Assembly: GCF_001423615.1 (NCBI RefSeq)
Contig: NZ_LMOU01000002.1
Location: 802,190 to 866,189 of the forward strand
Length of the DNA stretch: 64,000 bases
Source of the DNA: Microbacterium sp. Leaf159
Lineage (GTDB): Bacteria > Actinomycetota > Actinomycetes > Actinomycetales > Microbacteriaceae
Reading direction: 5' to 3'
A program made the translations under genes and the position numbers. Shown piece by piece: positions 32,091-39,968 of this stretch. The notes below the pieces were generated by a model that was not told the origin of the DNA, did not search any database, and worked only from the letters and a program-made list of their open reading frames with translations. How positions within the stretch are numbered: the stretch's first letter is position 1; each line of letters starts with the position of its first letter.

Positions 32091-34235
32091 TCAGAGCATG
32101 CAGGAGACGCACTCGGCCATGTCGGTGCCCTCCAGAGCCATCTGACGCAGACGGATGTAGTAGATCGTCTTGATGCCCTTGCGCCATGCGTAGATCTGAG
32201 CCTTGTTGATGTCACGCGTCGTGGCGGTGTCCTTGAAGAACAGCGTCAGCGACAGGCCCTGGTCGACGTGCTGGGTGGCGGCGGCGTAGGTGTCGATGAC
32301 CTTCTCGTAGCCGATCTCGTATGCGTCCTGGTAGTACTCCAGGTTGTCGTTCGTCATGAACGGCGCCGGGTAGTAGACGCGGCCGAGCTTGCCTTCCTTG
32401 CGGATCTCGATCTTCGACGCGATCGGGTGGATCGACGACGTCGAGTTGTTGATGTACGAGATCGAGCCGGTCGGCGGCACCGCCTGCAGGTTCTGGTTGT
32501 AGATGCCGTGCTCCTGGATCGACGACTTCAGCGCCACCCAGTCGGCCTGCGTCGGGATGTGCTTGCCCGCGAAGAGCTCCTTGACCTTGTCGGTCTCGGG
32601 CTCCCAGGCGCGCTCGATGTACTTGTCGAAGAACTCCCCCGACGCGTACGTCGAGTCCTCGAAGCCGTCGAAGGCCTGCTTGCGCTCGATCGCGATGTTG
32701 TTCGAGGCGCGCAGCGCGTGGAACAGCACCGTGTAGAAGTAGATGTTCGTGAAGTCGATGCCCTCTTCGGAGCCGTAGTGCACGTGCTCACGAGCGAGGA
32801 AGCCGTGCAGGTTCATCTGGCCGAGGCCGATGGCATGCGAGCGGTCGTTGCCGTCTTCGATCGAGCGGACCGAGCGGATGTGGCTCTGGTCGCTGACCGC
32901 GCTCAGCGCACGGATGGCGGTCTCGACCGTCTGACCCAGGTCATCGGCATCCATCGACAGCGCGATGTTCATCGAGCCGAGGTTGCAGGAGATGTCCTTG
33001 CCGATCTGGTCGTACGACAGGTCGTCGTTGTACGTGGTCGGCGTGTTCACCTGCAGGATCTCGCTGCAGAGGTTCGACATGTTGATGCGGCCCTTGATCG
33101 GGTTGGCCTTGTTCACCGTGTCCTCGAACATGATGTACGGGTAGCCCGACTCGAACTGGATCTCGGCGATGGTCTGGAAGAACTCGCGCGCGTTGATCTT
33201 GGTCTTCTTGATGCGCGGGTTGTCGACCATCTCGCGGTACTTCTCGGTGACCGAGATGTCGCCGAAGGGAACGCCGTAGACCTTCTCGACGTCGTACGGC
33301 GAGAAGAGGTACATGTCCTCGCCGTTCTTGGCGAGCTCGAACGTGATGTCCGGAACGACGACACCGAGCGACAGCGTCTTGATGCGGATCTTCTCGTCGG
33401 CGTTCTCACGCTTGGTGTCGAGGAAGCGCATGATGTCGGGGTGGTGCGCGTTGAGGTACACGGCGCCTGCACCCTGACGGGCTCCGAGCTGGTTGGCGTA
33501 GCTGAAGCTGTCTTCGAGGAGCTTCATCACGGGGATGATGCCCGAGGACTGGTTCTCGATCTGCTTGATCGGCGCACCGGCCTCGCGGATGTTCGAGAGC
33601 AGCAGCGCCACGCCACCGCCGCGCTTGGAGAGCTGGAGGGCGGAGTTGATGCCGCGGGCGATCGACTCCATGTTGTCTTCGATGCGCAGCAGGAAGCAGC
33701 TGACGAGCTCGCCTCGCTGTGCCTTGCCCGAGTTGAGGAAGGTCGGGGTGGCGGGCTGGAAACGGCCGGAGATGATCTCCTCGACCAGGGCGACCGCGAG
33801 CTTCTCGTCGCCGCCGGCGAGGCCGAGGGCCGTCATCACGACGCGGTCCTCGAAGCGCTCGAGGTAGCGCTTGCCGTCGAACGTCTTGAGCGTGTAGCTC
33901 GTGTAGTACTTGAAGGCGCCGAGGAAGGTCTCGAAGCGGAACTTCTTGCCGTACGCGAGGTCGTTGAGCTCCTGGATGAACTCGAGCGAGTACTGCTCGA
34001 TCACGGCCGGCTCGTAGTACTCCTTCTCGACCAGGTAGTCGAGGCGCTCCTTGAGCGAGTGGAAGAACACCGTGTTCTGGTTGACGTGCTGCAGGAAGTA
34101 CTCACGTGCCGCCCGCTTGTCGGCGTCGAACTGGATCTTGCCGTTCGCGTCGTACAGGTTCAGCATCGCGTTGAGGGCGTGATAGTCCAGGCCCTCATAG
34201 GTCGGGTTCATCTTGAACGCCACCGTGTCGGTCAC
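32091..34235 (-). CDS. nrdE: Class Ib ribonucleoside-diphosphate reductase, alpha subunit
   Basis: A 714-residue catalytic subunit that makes deoxyribonucleotides. Active-site marks: SCFLL (first redox Cys), NLCSEILQ (thiyl Cys and Glu), SCNLGSMNIA, the radical-transfer Tyr pair in KTIYYIRLRQ, and the C-terminal redox pair CVSC. No ATP-cone is present at the N-terminus, as expected for class Ib. The start is set at GTG 34235, which overlaps the nrdI stop (GTGA) and follows AGGAAC; GTG 34274, with GGAG upstream, is an alternative adding 13 residues. Confidence 0.95.
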   Translation of the reverse strand: MTDTVAFKMNPTYEGLDYHALNAMLNLYDANGKIQFDADKRAAREYFLQHVNQNTVFFHSLKERLDYLVEKEYYEPAVIEQYSLEFIQELNDLAYGKKFRFETFLGAFKYYTSYTLKTFDGKRYLERFEDRVVMTALGLAGGDEKLAVALVEEIISGRFQPATPTFLNSGKAQRGELVSCFLLRIEDNMESIARGINSALQLSKRGGGVALLLSNIREAGAPIKQIENQSSGIIPVMKLLEDSFSYANQLGARQGAGAVYLNAHHPDIMRFLDTKRENADEKIRIKTLSLGVVVPDITFELAKNGEDMYLFSPYDVEKVYGVPFGDISVTEKYREMVDNPRIKKTKINAREFFQTIAEIQFESGYPYIMFEDTVNKANPIKGRINMSNLCSEILQVNTPTTYNDDLSYDQIGKDISCNLGSMNIALSMDADDLGQTVETAIRALSAVSDQSHIRSVRSIEDGNDRSHAIGLGQMNLHGFLAREHVHYGSEEGIDFTNIYFYTVLFHALRASNNIAIERKQAFDGFEDSTYASGEFFDKYIERAWEPETDKVKELFAGKHIPTQADWVALKSSIQEHGIYNQNLQAVPPTGSISYINNSTSSIHPIASKIEIRKEGKLGRVYYPAPFMTNDNLEYYQDAYEIGYEKVIDTYAAATQHVDQGLSLTLFFKDTATTRDINKAQIYAWRKGIKTIYYIRLRQMALEGTDMAECVSCML

Positions 34236-34693
34236 TGAGTCCGTTCCTGCCTGCTCGTCAACTGCGGTACCCACCGTCGCTCCAATCCGTCGCTCACGCG
34301 ATCAACATCGTCTTGTGTGCCGAAGATCTCGAGCCGATACAAGTGAGGCACGTGGCACTTGCGGCTGATGATGTCACCGGCGAGACAGAAGGACTCGCCG
34401 AAGTTGGTGTTGCCCGCCGAGATCACTCCGCGGATGTGGCGCCGGTTTCGCTCGTCGTTGAGGAACCGGACCACCTGCTTGGGCACGGCACCTTTTTCGA
34501 CGCCCCGCCCCTCACCCCCGCCATAGGTGGGGGTGACCAGCACGAAGGGCTCGTCGATGACGAGTTCTTCTTCGTTGCGGAGGAGCGGGATGCGTCGGGC
34601 CGGAAGCCCGAGCTTCTCGACGAAGCGCGCGGTGTTACCCGAGGCGCTCGAGAAGTAGACCAGGAGCGGCGCGGCGGTCGCGACGGCGCTCAT
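34232..34693 (-). CDS. nrdI: Flavodoxin-like NrdI protein
   Basis: A 153-residue FMN protein that supplies the oxidant for assembling the manganese cofactor of NrdF. Family marks are LLVYFSSASGNTARFVEKL, TPTYGGG and ISAGNTNFGESFCLAG. It follows nrdH by 6 nt and overlaps nrdE. Confidence 0.94.
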   Translation of the reverse strand: MSAVATAAPLLVYFSSASGNTARFVEKLGLPARRIPLLRNEEELVIDEPFVLVTPTYGGGEGRGVEKGAVPKQVVRFLNDERNRRHIRGVISAGNTNFGESFCLAGDIISRKCHVPHLYRLEIFGTQDDVDRVSDGLERRWVPQLTSRQERTQ

Positions 34694-34699
34694 GGCTCA

Positions 34700-34933
34700 T
34701 TACGCCAGACGCGAGGCGAGCTCGTCGATCTTGTCGGGACGGAAGCCCGACCAGTGGCCCTCGTCGGTGACGACGACGGGCGCCTGCATGTAGCCGAGTG
34801 CCTTGACCTGCTCCAGGGCCGTCGGGTCCTCCGACAGGTCGAGGATTTCGTACTCGATGCCCTTGGCGTCGAGCGCGCGGTAGGTGGCGTTGCACTGAAC
34901 GCAGGACGGCTTTGTGTAGACCGTGATCGACAT
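34700..34933 (-). CDS. nrdH: Glutaredoxin-like NrdH
   Basis: A 77-residue redoxin, the electron donor of the class Ib reductase. The active site is CVQC (C11-C14) in ITVYTKPSCVQC, with the family signature WSGFRPDKI near the C-terminus. ATG at 34933 has GAGGGGAAG upstream. First gene of nrdHIEF. Confidence 0.95.
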   Translation of the reverse strand: MSITVYTKPSCVQCNATYRALDAKGIEYEILDLSEDPTALEQVKALGYMQAPVVVTDEGHWSGFRPDKIDELASRLA

Positions 34934-35010
34934 CTTTTCGCTTCCCCTCAAATCTCTGGCCCGGTTCTGAATCAGGCTGTTTTCCGGTAGACCCTCACCG
35001 GGATCTCAAT

Positions 35011-35071
35011 ACTACATATAGGTACGGACATTCGGGGTGACCACTAGGGGTAGTAGTTACATACGTGTAGT
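35011..35071 (-). promoter_or_regulatory. nrd promoter region with a candidate NrdR box
   Basis: About 80 bp before nrdH, plus-strand ACTACATATAGGTA (35011-35024) matches most of the AT-rich NrdR-box core. TAGTAGTTACATACGTGTAGT (quoted in part: GTTACATACGTGTAG, 35056-35070) is a possible second, weaker half. NrdR boxes normally come in phased pairs; only the first is convincing here. Confidence 0.4.
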
Positions 35072-35246
35072 TTTCCACCGCTCTCCACTGGTACAACACA
35101 GGTTCTCCACCGTTTCTTCCACAGGCTGAGCCCCGTCGGAGGCACCTCCGAACCGCGAGAAATCGCGGCTGGGAGGGAGCTGTGAGAGATCCATCCACAG
35201 GTGGCACGATACGACCGACCTCGGACATCGGATTTTCTGTGGAAAC
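35071..35246. promoter_or_regulatory. Cluster of six DnaA-box-like sequences in the nrdH/MFS gap
   Basis: The 250-bp intergenic stretch upstream of nrdH holds nonamers with a TCCAC core: TTTTCCACC (35071), CTCTCCACT (35081), TTCTCCACC (35103), TCTTCCACA (35115), CCATCCACA (35191) and, inverted, TGTGGAAAC (35238). Five of the six match seven of nine bases of TTATCCACA. No gene was found in this stretch. Confidence 0.4.
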
Positions 35247-35310
35247 TCCGTTTGGGCGTGTCGCGGCGTGTCGCCGAGGAGCCGCTTCGACCCCCGCCGC
35301 CGGCTCCCGG

Positions 35311-35316
35311 TAGCGT
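35311..35316 (+). promoter_or_regulatory. -10 element of a leaderless promoter
   Basis: TAGCGT lies exactly 6 nt before the GTG start of the MFS transporter at 35323. No Shine-Dalgarno sequence is present. Confidence 0.45.
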
Positions 35317-35322
35317 TGACCC

Positions 35323-36531
35323 GTGGCGGGATATCGGGACCTTCTTCGCACGCCCGGAGTGGCGCGCATGATCGCGGCGCAGCTGACCGCTCGATTCCCC
35401 AACGGCATGAGTTCGCTCGCGATCCTGCTCCATGTGGAGCAGCAGACCGGCTCGTACGGATCGGCGGGCCTCGTGCTCGCTGCGACCAGCGTCGGCCAGG
35501 CCGTCGCCGGCCCGATCACGAGTCGATGGATGGGTGCCTGGGGCATGCGCCGCGTGCTCACCCTCACCCTCAGCGTGTGCGTGGTCGCGGTGCTGGGTCT
35601 CGCGTTCCTCCCCCTGAACGTTCCCGGCTACATGATCCTGGGCATGATCGCCGGGCTCTCGACGCCGCCGGTGCAGGCCGCCGTGCGCACCATCTACCCG
35701 AAGCTCGTGAACTCGAAGCAGCTCACTCCTCTCTTCTCGCTCGACGCCTCGCTGCAGGAGATCATCTGGGTGCTGGCGCCCGTCGTGATCACGCTCGTGT
35801 CGACGCAGGTGGGCACGGCAGAGGGTCTGCTCCTCGTCGCCGCGGTGCTCGTCGGCGGCGGGGCGTGGTTCATCCTCTCCCCCGAGGTCGGCCGCGTGCG
35901 CATCCCCCGCAGTCGCAGCGCGCTCGGCAAGGTCGTGCTCAAGCCTCCGGTGCTCCTCGCCACCGTCATCGGCTTCCTGCTCATCGGGGCCTGCTCGGCC
36001 GTCGAGGTCGGGGTCGTCGCGACGTTCGAGCACGGGAGCCTCGCCGCGGGTCTGGTGCTCGCGGTGTTCGCCGTCGGCAGCCTCGCCGGAGGCCTCTCGT
36101 TCGGCCACATCCCGATCGGCCCCTGGGCGATGGCCCGCCGCCTCACGATCGTCACGATCGGCCTCGCCCTCACGATGTTCTCCCTCAACGAGTTCTGGCT
36201 CGGCGGCACGCTGATCGTCGCCGGCATCGGCATCGCCCCGGCGCTGGCCGTGCTGTTCGCCATCACGACCGCGAGCGTCAAGTTCAGCGAGACGGCCGAG
36301 GCGTTCGGCTGGGCGGGCACCGGCCAGCTCATCGGCGCGGCCGCCGGATCCGCCGTGGCCGGGTTCCTCGTCGACGCGACGGATCCCCGCGGCGCCTACC
36401 TCGCAGCGACCCTGTTCGCGGCGGCCGGTCTCGTCGTCTCGATCGTGTTCGTCCGCTTCTTCCCCGATCTGCGTCACCGCGACGCGAGCCCCCACCCCGA
36501 CACCGAACCCCTGGCGGTCACCCCTTCATGA
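35323..36531 (+). CDS. MFS transporter
   Basis: A 402-residue protein with about 12 hydrophobic segments. Opening GVARMIAAQLTARFPNGMSS and ITSRWMGAWGMRRVL (loop after helix 2) are MFS-like. No substrate group is recognisable. It starts with GTG and overlaps the sugar-kinase gene by 4 bp, so uptake or export of a sugar acid is plausible but not shown. Confidence 0.82.
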   Translation: MAGYRDLLRTPGVARMIAAQLTARFPNGMSSLAILLHVEQQTGSYGSAGLVLAATSVGQAVAGPITSRWMGAWGMRRVLTLTLSVCVVAVLGLAFLPLNVPGYMILGMIAGLSTPPVQAAVRTIYPKLVNSKQLTPLFSLDASLQEIIWVLAPVVITLVSTQVGTAEGLLLVAAVLVGGGAWFILSPEVGRVRIPRSRSALGKVVLKPPVLLATVIGFLLIGACSAVEVGVVATFEHGSLAAGLVLAVFAVGSLAGGLSFGHIPIGPWAMARRLTIVTIGLALTMFSLNEFWLGGTLIVAGIGIAPALAVLFAITTASVKFSETAEAFGWAGTGQLIGAAAGSAVAGFLVDATDPRGAYLAATLFAAAGLVVSIVFVRFFPDLRHRDASPHPDTEPLAVTPS

Positions 36532-37442
36532 GCTCTGCCTCCTCCCCCGCATCCGCCGCCCCCGAGGTCGTCTGCATCGGTGAGTCCATGGGACTCATCA
36601 CCGCCCTCGGCGCCCCGCTCGCCGAGACCGAGACGGCAGCGCTCGGGTTGGCGGGGGCCGAGGGCAATGTCGCCGTCGGGCTCGTGGCGGCGGGGCACAG
36701 GGCGGCATGGGCCTCGCGTCTCGGCGACGACCCGATCGGCATCCGCATCTCCACCGAGCTCGCGCGCCGGGGCGTCGACCTCTGGGCGACGACGGATGCG
36801 GATGCTCCCACCGGCGTCATGTTCAAGGACCCCGGCGTCGAGTCCTCCTCGGTCTACTACTACCGCCGCGGGTCGGCGGCCTCGCTGATGGGTCCCGGGT
36901 TCCTCGACGTCGCACAGCTCGCCGGCGTCCGGATCGTCCACACCACCGGCATCACCCCCGCGCTCTCGCCGTCGTGCCGCGCGATGGTCGATCAGCTCTT
37001 CGTCGATGCCCGCGCGGCCGGCGCGCTCGTCTCGTTCGATGTCAACGACCGCCGCGCGCTGTGGACCATGCAGGACGCCGCCGAGACGCTGGCCAGACTC
37101 GCGGATGCTGCGGACATCGCGTTCGTCGGACGCGACGAGGCCGAGCGCATCTGGGGCACCGCGACGCCCGCCGAGATCCGTGCGCACCTGCCGCACTGCG
37201 GGCTGCTGATCGTCAAGGACGGCGACGTCGGCGCGACCGCGTTCTCGGGTGACGATGAGCCGGTGTTCGTGCCGGCTCCCCGGGTCGACGTCGTCGAACC
37301 GGTCGGCGCCGGCGACGCGTTCGCCGCCGGGTTCCTCGCCGCGACCCTCGACGGCGCCGACCTCGCAGAGCGCCTCTCTGCCGGGCACGCCGCCGCCGCC
37401 CTGGTGCTCACGACGCACGGCGATCTGCCGCCACTGATCTGA
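36528..37442 (+). CDS. PfkB-family carbohydrate kinase (2-keto-3-deoxygluconate-kinase-like)
   Basis: A 304-residue ribokinase-fold enzyme: VVCIGESMGLI at the start, GAEGNVAVGLVAAGHRAAWASRLGDDPIG (key part GNVAVGL and GDDPIG), SFDVNDR, and the catalytic PVGAGDAFAAGF near the end. The ATP is used to phosphorylate a sugar; overall layout resembles KDG kinases. ATG overlaps the MFS stop. The exact sugar is not determined by the sequence. Confidence 0.82.
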   Translation: MSSASSPASAAPEVVCIGESMGLITALGAPLAETETAALGLAGAEGNVAVGLVAAGHRAAWASRLGDDPIGIRISTELARRGVDLWATTDADAPTGVMFKDPGVESSSVYYYRRGSAASLMGPGFLDVAQLAGVRIVHTTGITPALSPSCRAMVDQLFVDARAAGALVSFDVNDRRALWTMQDAAETLARLADAADIAFVGRDEAERIWGTATPAEIRAHLPHCGLLIVKDGDVGATAFSGDDEPVFVPAPRVDVVEPVGAGDAFAAGFLAATLDGADLAERLSAGHAAAALVLTTHGDLPPLI

Positions 37443-37484
37443 CCTCGCGTGACCGCGACCGGACTGCCCCGCGCAACCCGGTCG

Positions 37485-37490
37485 TAGGCT
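37485..37490 (+). promoter_or_regulatory. -10 element of a leaderless promoter
   Basis: TAGGCT lies exactly 6 nt before the ATG at 37497. An inverted repeat (CGACCGG at 37456 and CCGGTCG at 37478) ends just at the box and could be a terminator of the kinase unit or an operator. Confidence 0.45.
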
Positions 37491-37496
37491 TGCTGC

Positions 37497-38255
37497 ATGC
37501 CCGCACCGCTCTCGCTGCCTCGCATCTCCTGGGGACACCCGGCGTCTGATCGCCGCGTCCTCCTCGTGCACGGACTCGGCTCGTCCGGCGCGCTCATGTG
37601 GCGCCTCGGCACCGCTCTGGCAGACGTGGGCTGGCACGCGACCGCGATCGATCTGCGCGGCCACGGCGATGCGCCGCGTGCGCTCGACTACTCGGTCGCC
37701 GCCTACGGCGCCGATCTCGTCGCGACGCTCCCCGACGGCGGCGGACCGTGGGATGCCGTCATCGGCCACTCGCTCGGAGGGGCCTCCGCCACGGTGGCCG
37801 CGGCATCCGCCCCCGAGTGGACCCGCAGGCTTGTACTCCTCGACCCCGCGATCCTCGTCGGCGGCCGCGACGCCACGATCGTGCGCAAGAGCCAGGAGCG
37901 CGCGTTCGCCGACAACCGGGTCGAGCTGGTGCAGCAGGAGCATCCGCACTGGCATCCGCAGGACTGGGAGCTCAAGGTCGACGCGGTGCACCGCACGAGC
38001 GCCTGGGCGGTCGAGCAGACGAGCCGGCAGAACACTCCCTGGGACGTCACGGCGGATGCCGCGCGGCTGACCGTCCCCACGCGTGTGATCGCCTCCGACC
38101 CCGCGGTCTACAGCATCTTCACCGGCGATGTCGCGGCCGGCGTGCTCGCCTCGAACCCGCTCATCACGATGTCGGTGGTCGCGGGCGCAGGCCATTCGCT
38201 GCACCGCGACAAGCCGGAAGAGACCATCCGACAGCTGGAAGAGGCACTCGCATGA
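37497..38255 (+). CDS. Alpha/beta hydrolase
   Basis: A 252-residue hydrolase: LVHGLGSSGALMWRLG (oxyanion HGLG), DLRGHGDAP, nucleophile GHSLGG, and the C-terminal GAGHSLHRDKPEE with the catalytic His. It is coupled to the acyl-CoA dehydrogenase by a 4-bp overlap. It may be a thioesterase or lactonase-type enzyme for the dehydrogenase's pathway; the substrate is unknown. Confidence 0.82.
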   Translation: MPAPLSLPRISWGHPASDRRVLLVHGLGSSGALMWRLGTALADVGWHATAIDLRGHGDAPRALDYSVAAYGADLVATLPDGGGPWDAVIGHSLGGASATVAAASAPEWTRRLVLLDPAILVGGRDATIVRKSQERAFADNRVELVQQEHPHWHPQDWELKVDAVHRTSAWAVEQTSRQNTPWDVTADAARLTVPTRVIASDPAVYSIFTGDVAAGVLASNPLITMSVVAGAGHSLHRDKPEETIRQLEEALA

Positions 38256-39412
38256 GCACGTTCGATCCGACCGCCTTCCTCCCGGACGACCTGCTCGAGC
38301 GCATCCGCGACCGGGCGCCGATCCACGACCGCGACAACACCTTCCCCGAGCAGGACCTCGACGAGCTCCGCGACGCGGGCTACCTCTCGATCCTCGTGCC
38401 GACCGAGCGCGGCGGCGCAGGTCTGGGCCTCGCCGAGGCGGCGATCCTGCAGCAGCGCCTCGCGACGGCAGCCCCCGCGACGGCCCTCGCGATCAACATG
38501 CACCTCGTCTGGACGGGCGTCGCCAAGGTCTTCTCCGACCGTGGCGTCCCGGGCCTCGAGTTCGTGCAGGACGGCGCGGTCGCCGGCGAGGTCTTCGCGT
38601 TCGGCATCAGCGAGGGCGGCAACGACCTCGTGCTGTTCGGCAGCGACACCGACGCCGTTCCCACCGCCGACGGCGGGTACTCCTTCACCGGCACGAAGAT
38701 CTTCACCTCCCTCGCCCCGGTGTGGACCAGGCTCGGGCTGCACGGCCTCGACACCACGAGCCCCGACGCCCCCAAGCTCGTGTTCGCCTTCGTCGAGCGC
38801 ACCGATGCGGTCGTCACGGGCGACGACTGGGACACCCTCGGCATGCGGGGGACGCAGAGCAGGACGACTCGCCTGAACGGAGCGACCGCGAATGCCGCGC
38901 ACGTCGTGCGCCGCATCGATCCGGGCCCGAACCCCGACCCGATCGTCTTCGGGATCTTCTCGGTCTTCGAGATCCTGCTGGCCTCGGTGTACACGGGCAT
39001 CGCTCGCCGCGCCCTGGATCTCGCCGTGCTCACCGCGCAGAAGCGCCGCTCGAAGAAGACGGGCGCTGCCTACAGCCAGGACCCCGACATTCGCTGGCGC
39101 ATCGCCGACATGGGCCTCGCGTACGACGCCCTGCCTCCGCAGATCGCCGCGCTGGCCCGAGACGTCGATGAGAAGGCCGACAACGGCGCCCGGTGGTTCA
39201 CCCTGCTGTCGGGCGTCAAGCATCGGGCGATCACCATGTCGAAGCACGTCGTCGACCAGGCGATGCTGGTCGCGGGCGGGGGTTCGTACTTCTCATCGAA
39301 CGAGCTGTCCCGGCTGTACCGCGACGTGCTGGCTGGCGCGTTCCACCCCTCCGACCCCGAGTCGGCGCACGCGACCGCGGCGAGCGCGTGGTTGGGACCG
39401 CTCGACTCCTAG
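38252..39412 (+). CDS. Acyl-CoA dehydrogenase family flavoprotein
   Basis: A 386-residue protein with the family fold: N-terminal helical DLDELRDAGYLSILVPTERGGAGLGL (core VPTERGGAGLGL), the beta domain FAFGISEGGNDLV and GTKIFTSLAPV, LGMRGTQSRTTRL, and a C-terminal helical domain. The usual catalytic Glu position is not obvious. Members of this subgroup also include FMNH2-dependent monooxygenases and nitroalkane oxidases, so dehydrogenation of a CoA ester is not certain. Confidence 0.82.
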   Translation: MSTFDPTAFLPDDLLERIRDRAPIHDRDNTFPEQDLDELRDAGYLSILVPTERGGAGLGLAEAAILQQRLATAAPATALAINMHLVWTGVAKVFSDRGVPGLEFVQDGAVAGEVFAFGISEGGNDLVLFGSDTDAVPTADGGYSFTGTKIFTSLAPVWTRLGLHGLDTTSPDAPKLVFAFVERTDAVVTGDDWDTLGMRGTQSRTTRLNGATANAAHVVRRIDPGPNPDPIVFGIFSVFEILLASVYTGIARRALDLAVLTAQKRRSKKTGAAYSQDPDIRWRIADMGLAYDALPPQIAALARDVDEKADNGARWFTLLSGVKHRAITMSKHVVDQAMLVAGGGSYFSSNELSRLYRDVLAGAFHPSDPESAHATAASAWLGPLDS

Positions 39413-39419
39413 CCCCGGT

Positions 39420-39459
39420 ATTCTGCGGTTTCCCGGCTGCGGCTTCGAAAATTCTGCGG
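39420..39459. promoter_or_regulatory. Probable Lrp/AsnC binding region (direct repeats)
   Basis: ATTCTGCGG occurs at 39420-39428 and again at 39451-39459, exactly 31 bp (about three turns) apart, in the 88-bp gap before the Lrp gene. The second copy also forms ATTC-N4-GAAT. Confidence 0.5.
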
Positions 39460-39500
39460 AATCGGTTGAAGAGAGCCCGCTCCGGTGCGAGGATCGCATC

Positions 39501-39968
39501 ATGCCGTCCTCGAAGAAGCACCCCCCGTTGGATGACGTCGCAAAGACGATCATCGAGCTGCTCCAGGAGGACGGCAGACGCTCGTACTCCGACATCGGCC
39601 GAGAGGTCGGCCTGAGCGAGGCCGCCGTCCGGCAGCGGGTCCAGCGCCTCACCGAGTCCGGCGTCATGCAGATCGTCGCGGTCACCGACCCGATGCAGCT
39701 GGGCTTTCCCCGGCAGGCCATGATCGGCATCCGCGTCTCCGGCGACACCCGGGTCGTCGCCGAGGCCATCGCCGAGGTCCCCGCGATCGACTACGTCGTG
39801 ATCACGGTCGGCTCCTTCGACATCCTCGCCGAGGTCGTCTGCGAGGACGACGAAGACCTGCTCGCGCTGATCAACGACCGCATCCGCCCGATCGACGGGG
39901 TGCTGTCGACCGAGACCTTCATCTACGCCAAGCTGCAGAAGCAGCTCTACAACTGGGGGACCAGATGA
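39501..39968 (+). CDS. Lrp/AsnC family transcriptional regulator
   Basis: A 155-residue regulator: helix-turn-helix DDVAKTIIELLQEDGRRSYS, DIGREVGLSEAAVRQRVQRL, then a RAM ligand domain (IGIRVSGDT...VITVGSFDILAEVVCED). GAGGA precedes the ATG. It overlaps the aminotransferase gene by 4 bp and probably controls it in response to an amino acid or diamine. Confidence 0.88.
   Translation: MPSSKKHPPLDDVAKTIIELLQEDGRRSYSDIGREVGLSEAAVRQRVQRLTESGVMQIVAVTDPMQLGFPRQAMIGIRVSGDTRVVAEAIAEVPAIDYVVITVGSFDILAEVVCEDDEDLLALINDRIRPIDGVLSTETFIYAKLQKQLYNWGTR

Noticed and set aside
32082..34238. Long plus-strand frame opposite nrdE
   Set aside because: Shadow of a highly conserved gene; composition is Val/Leu/Arg biased without any domain.
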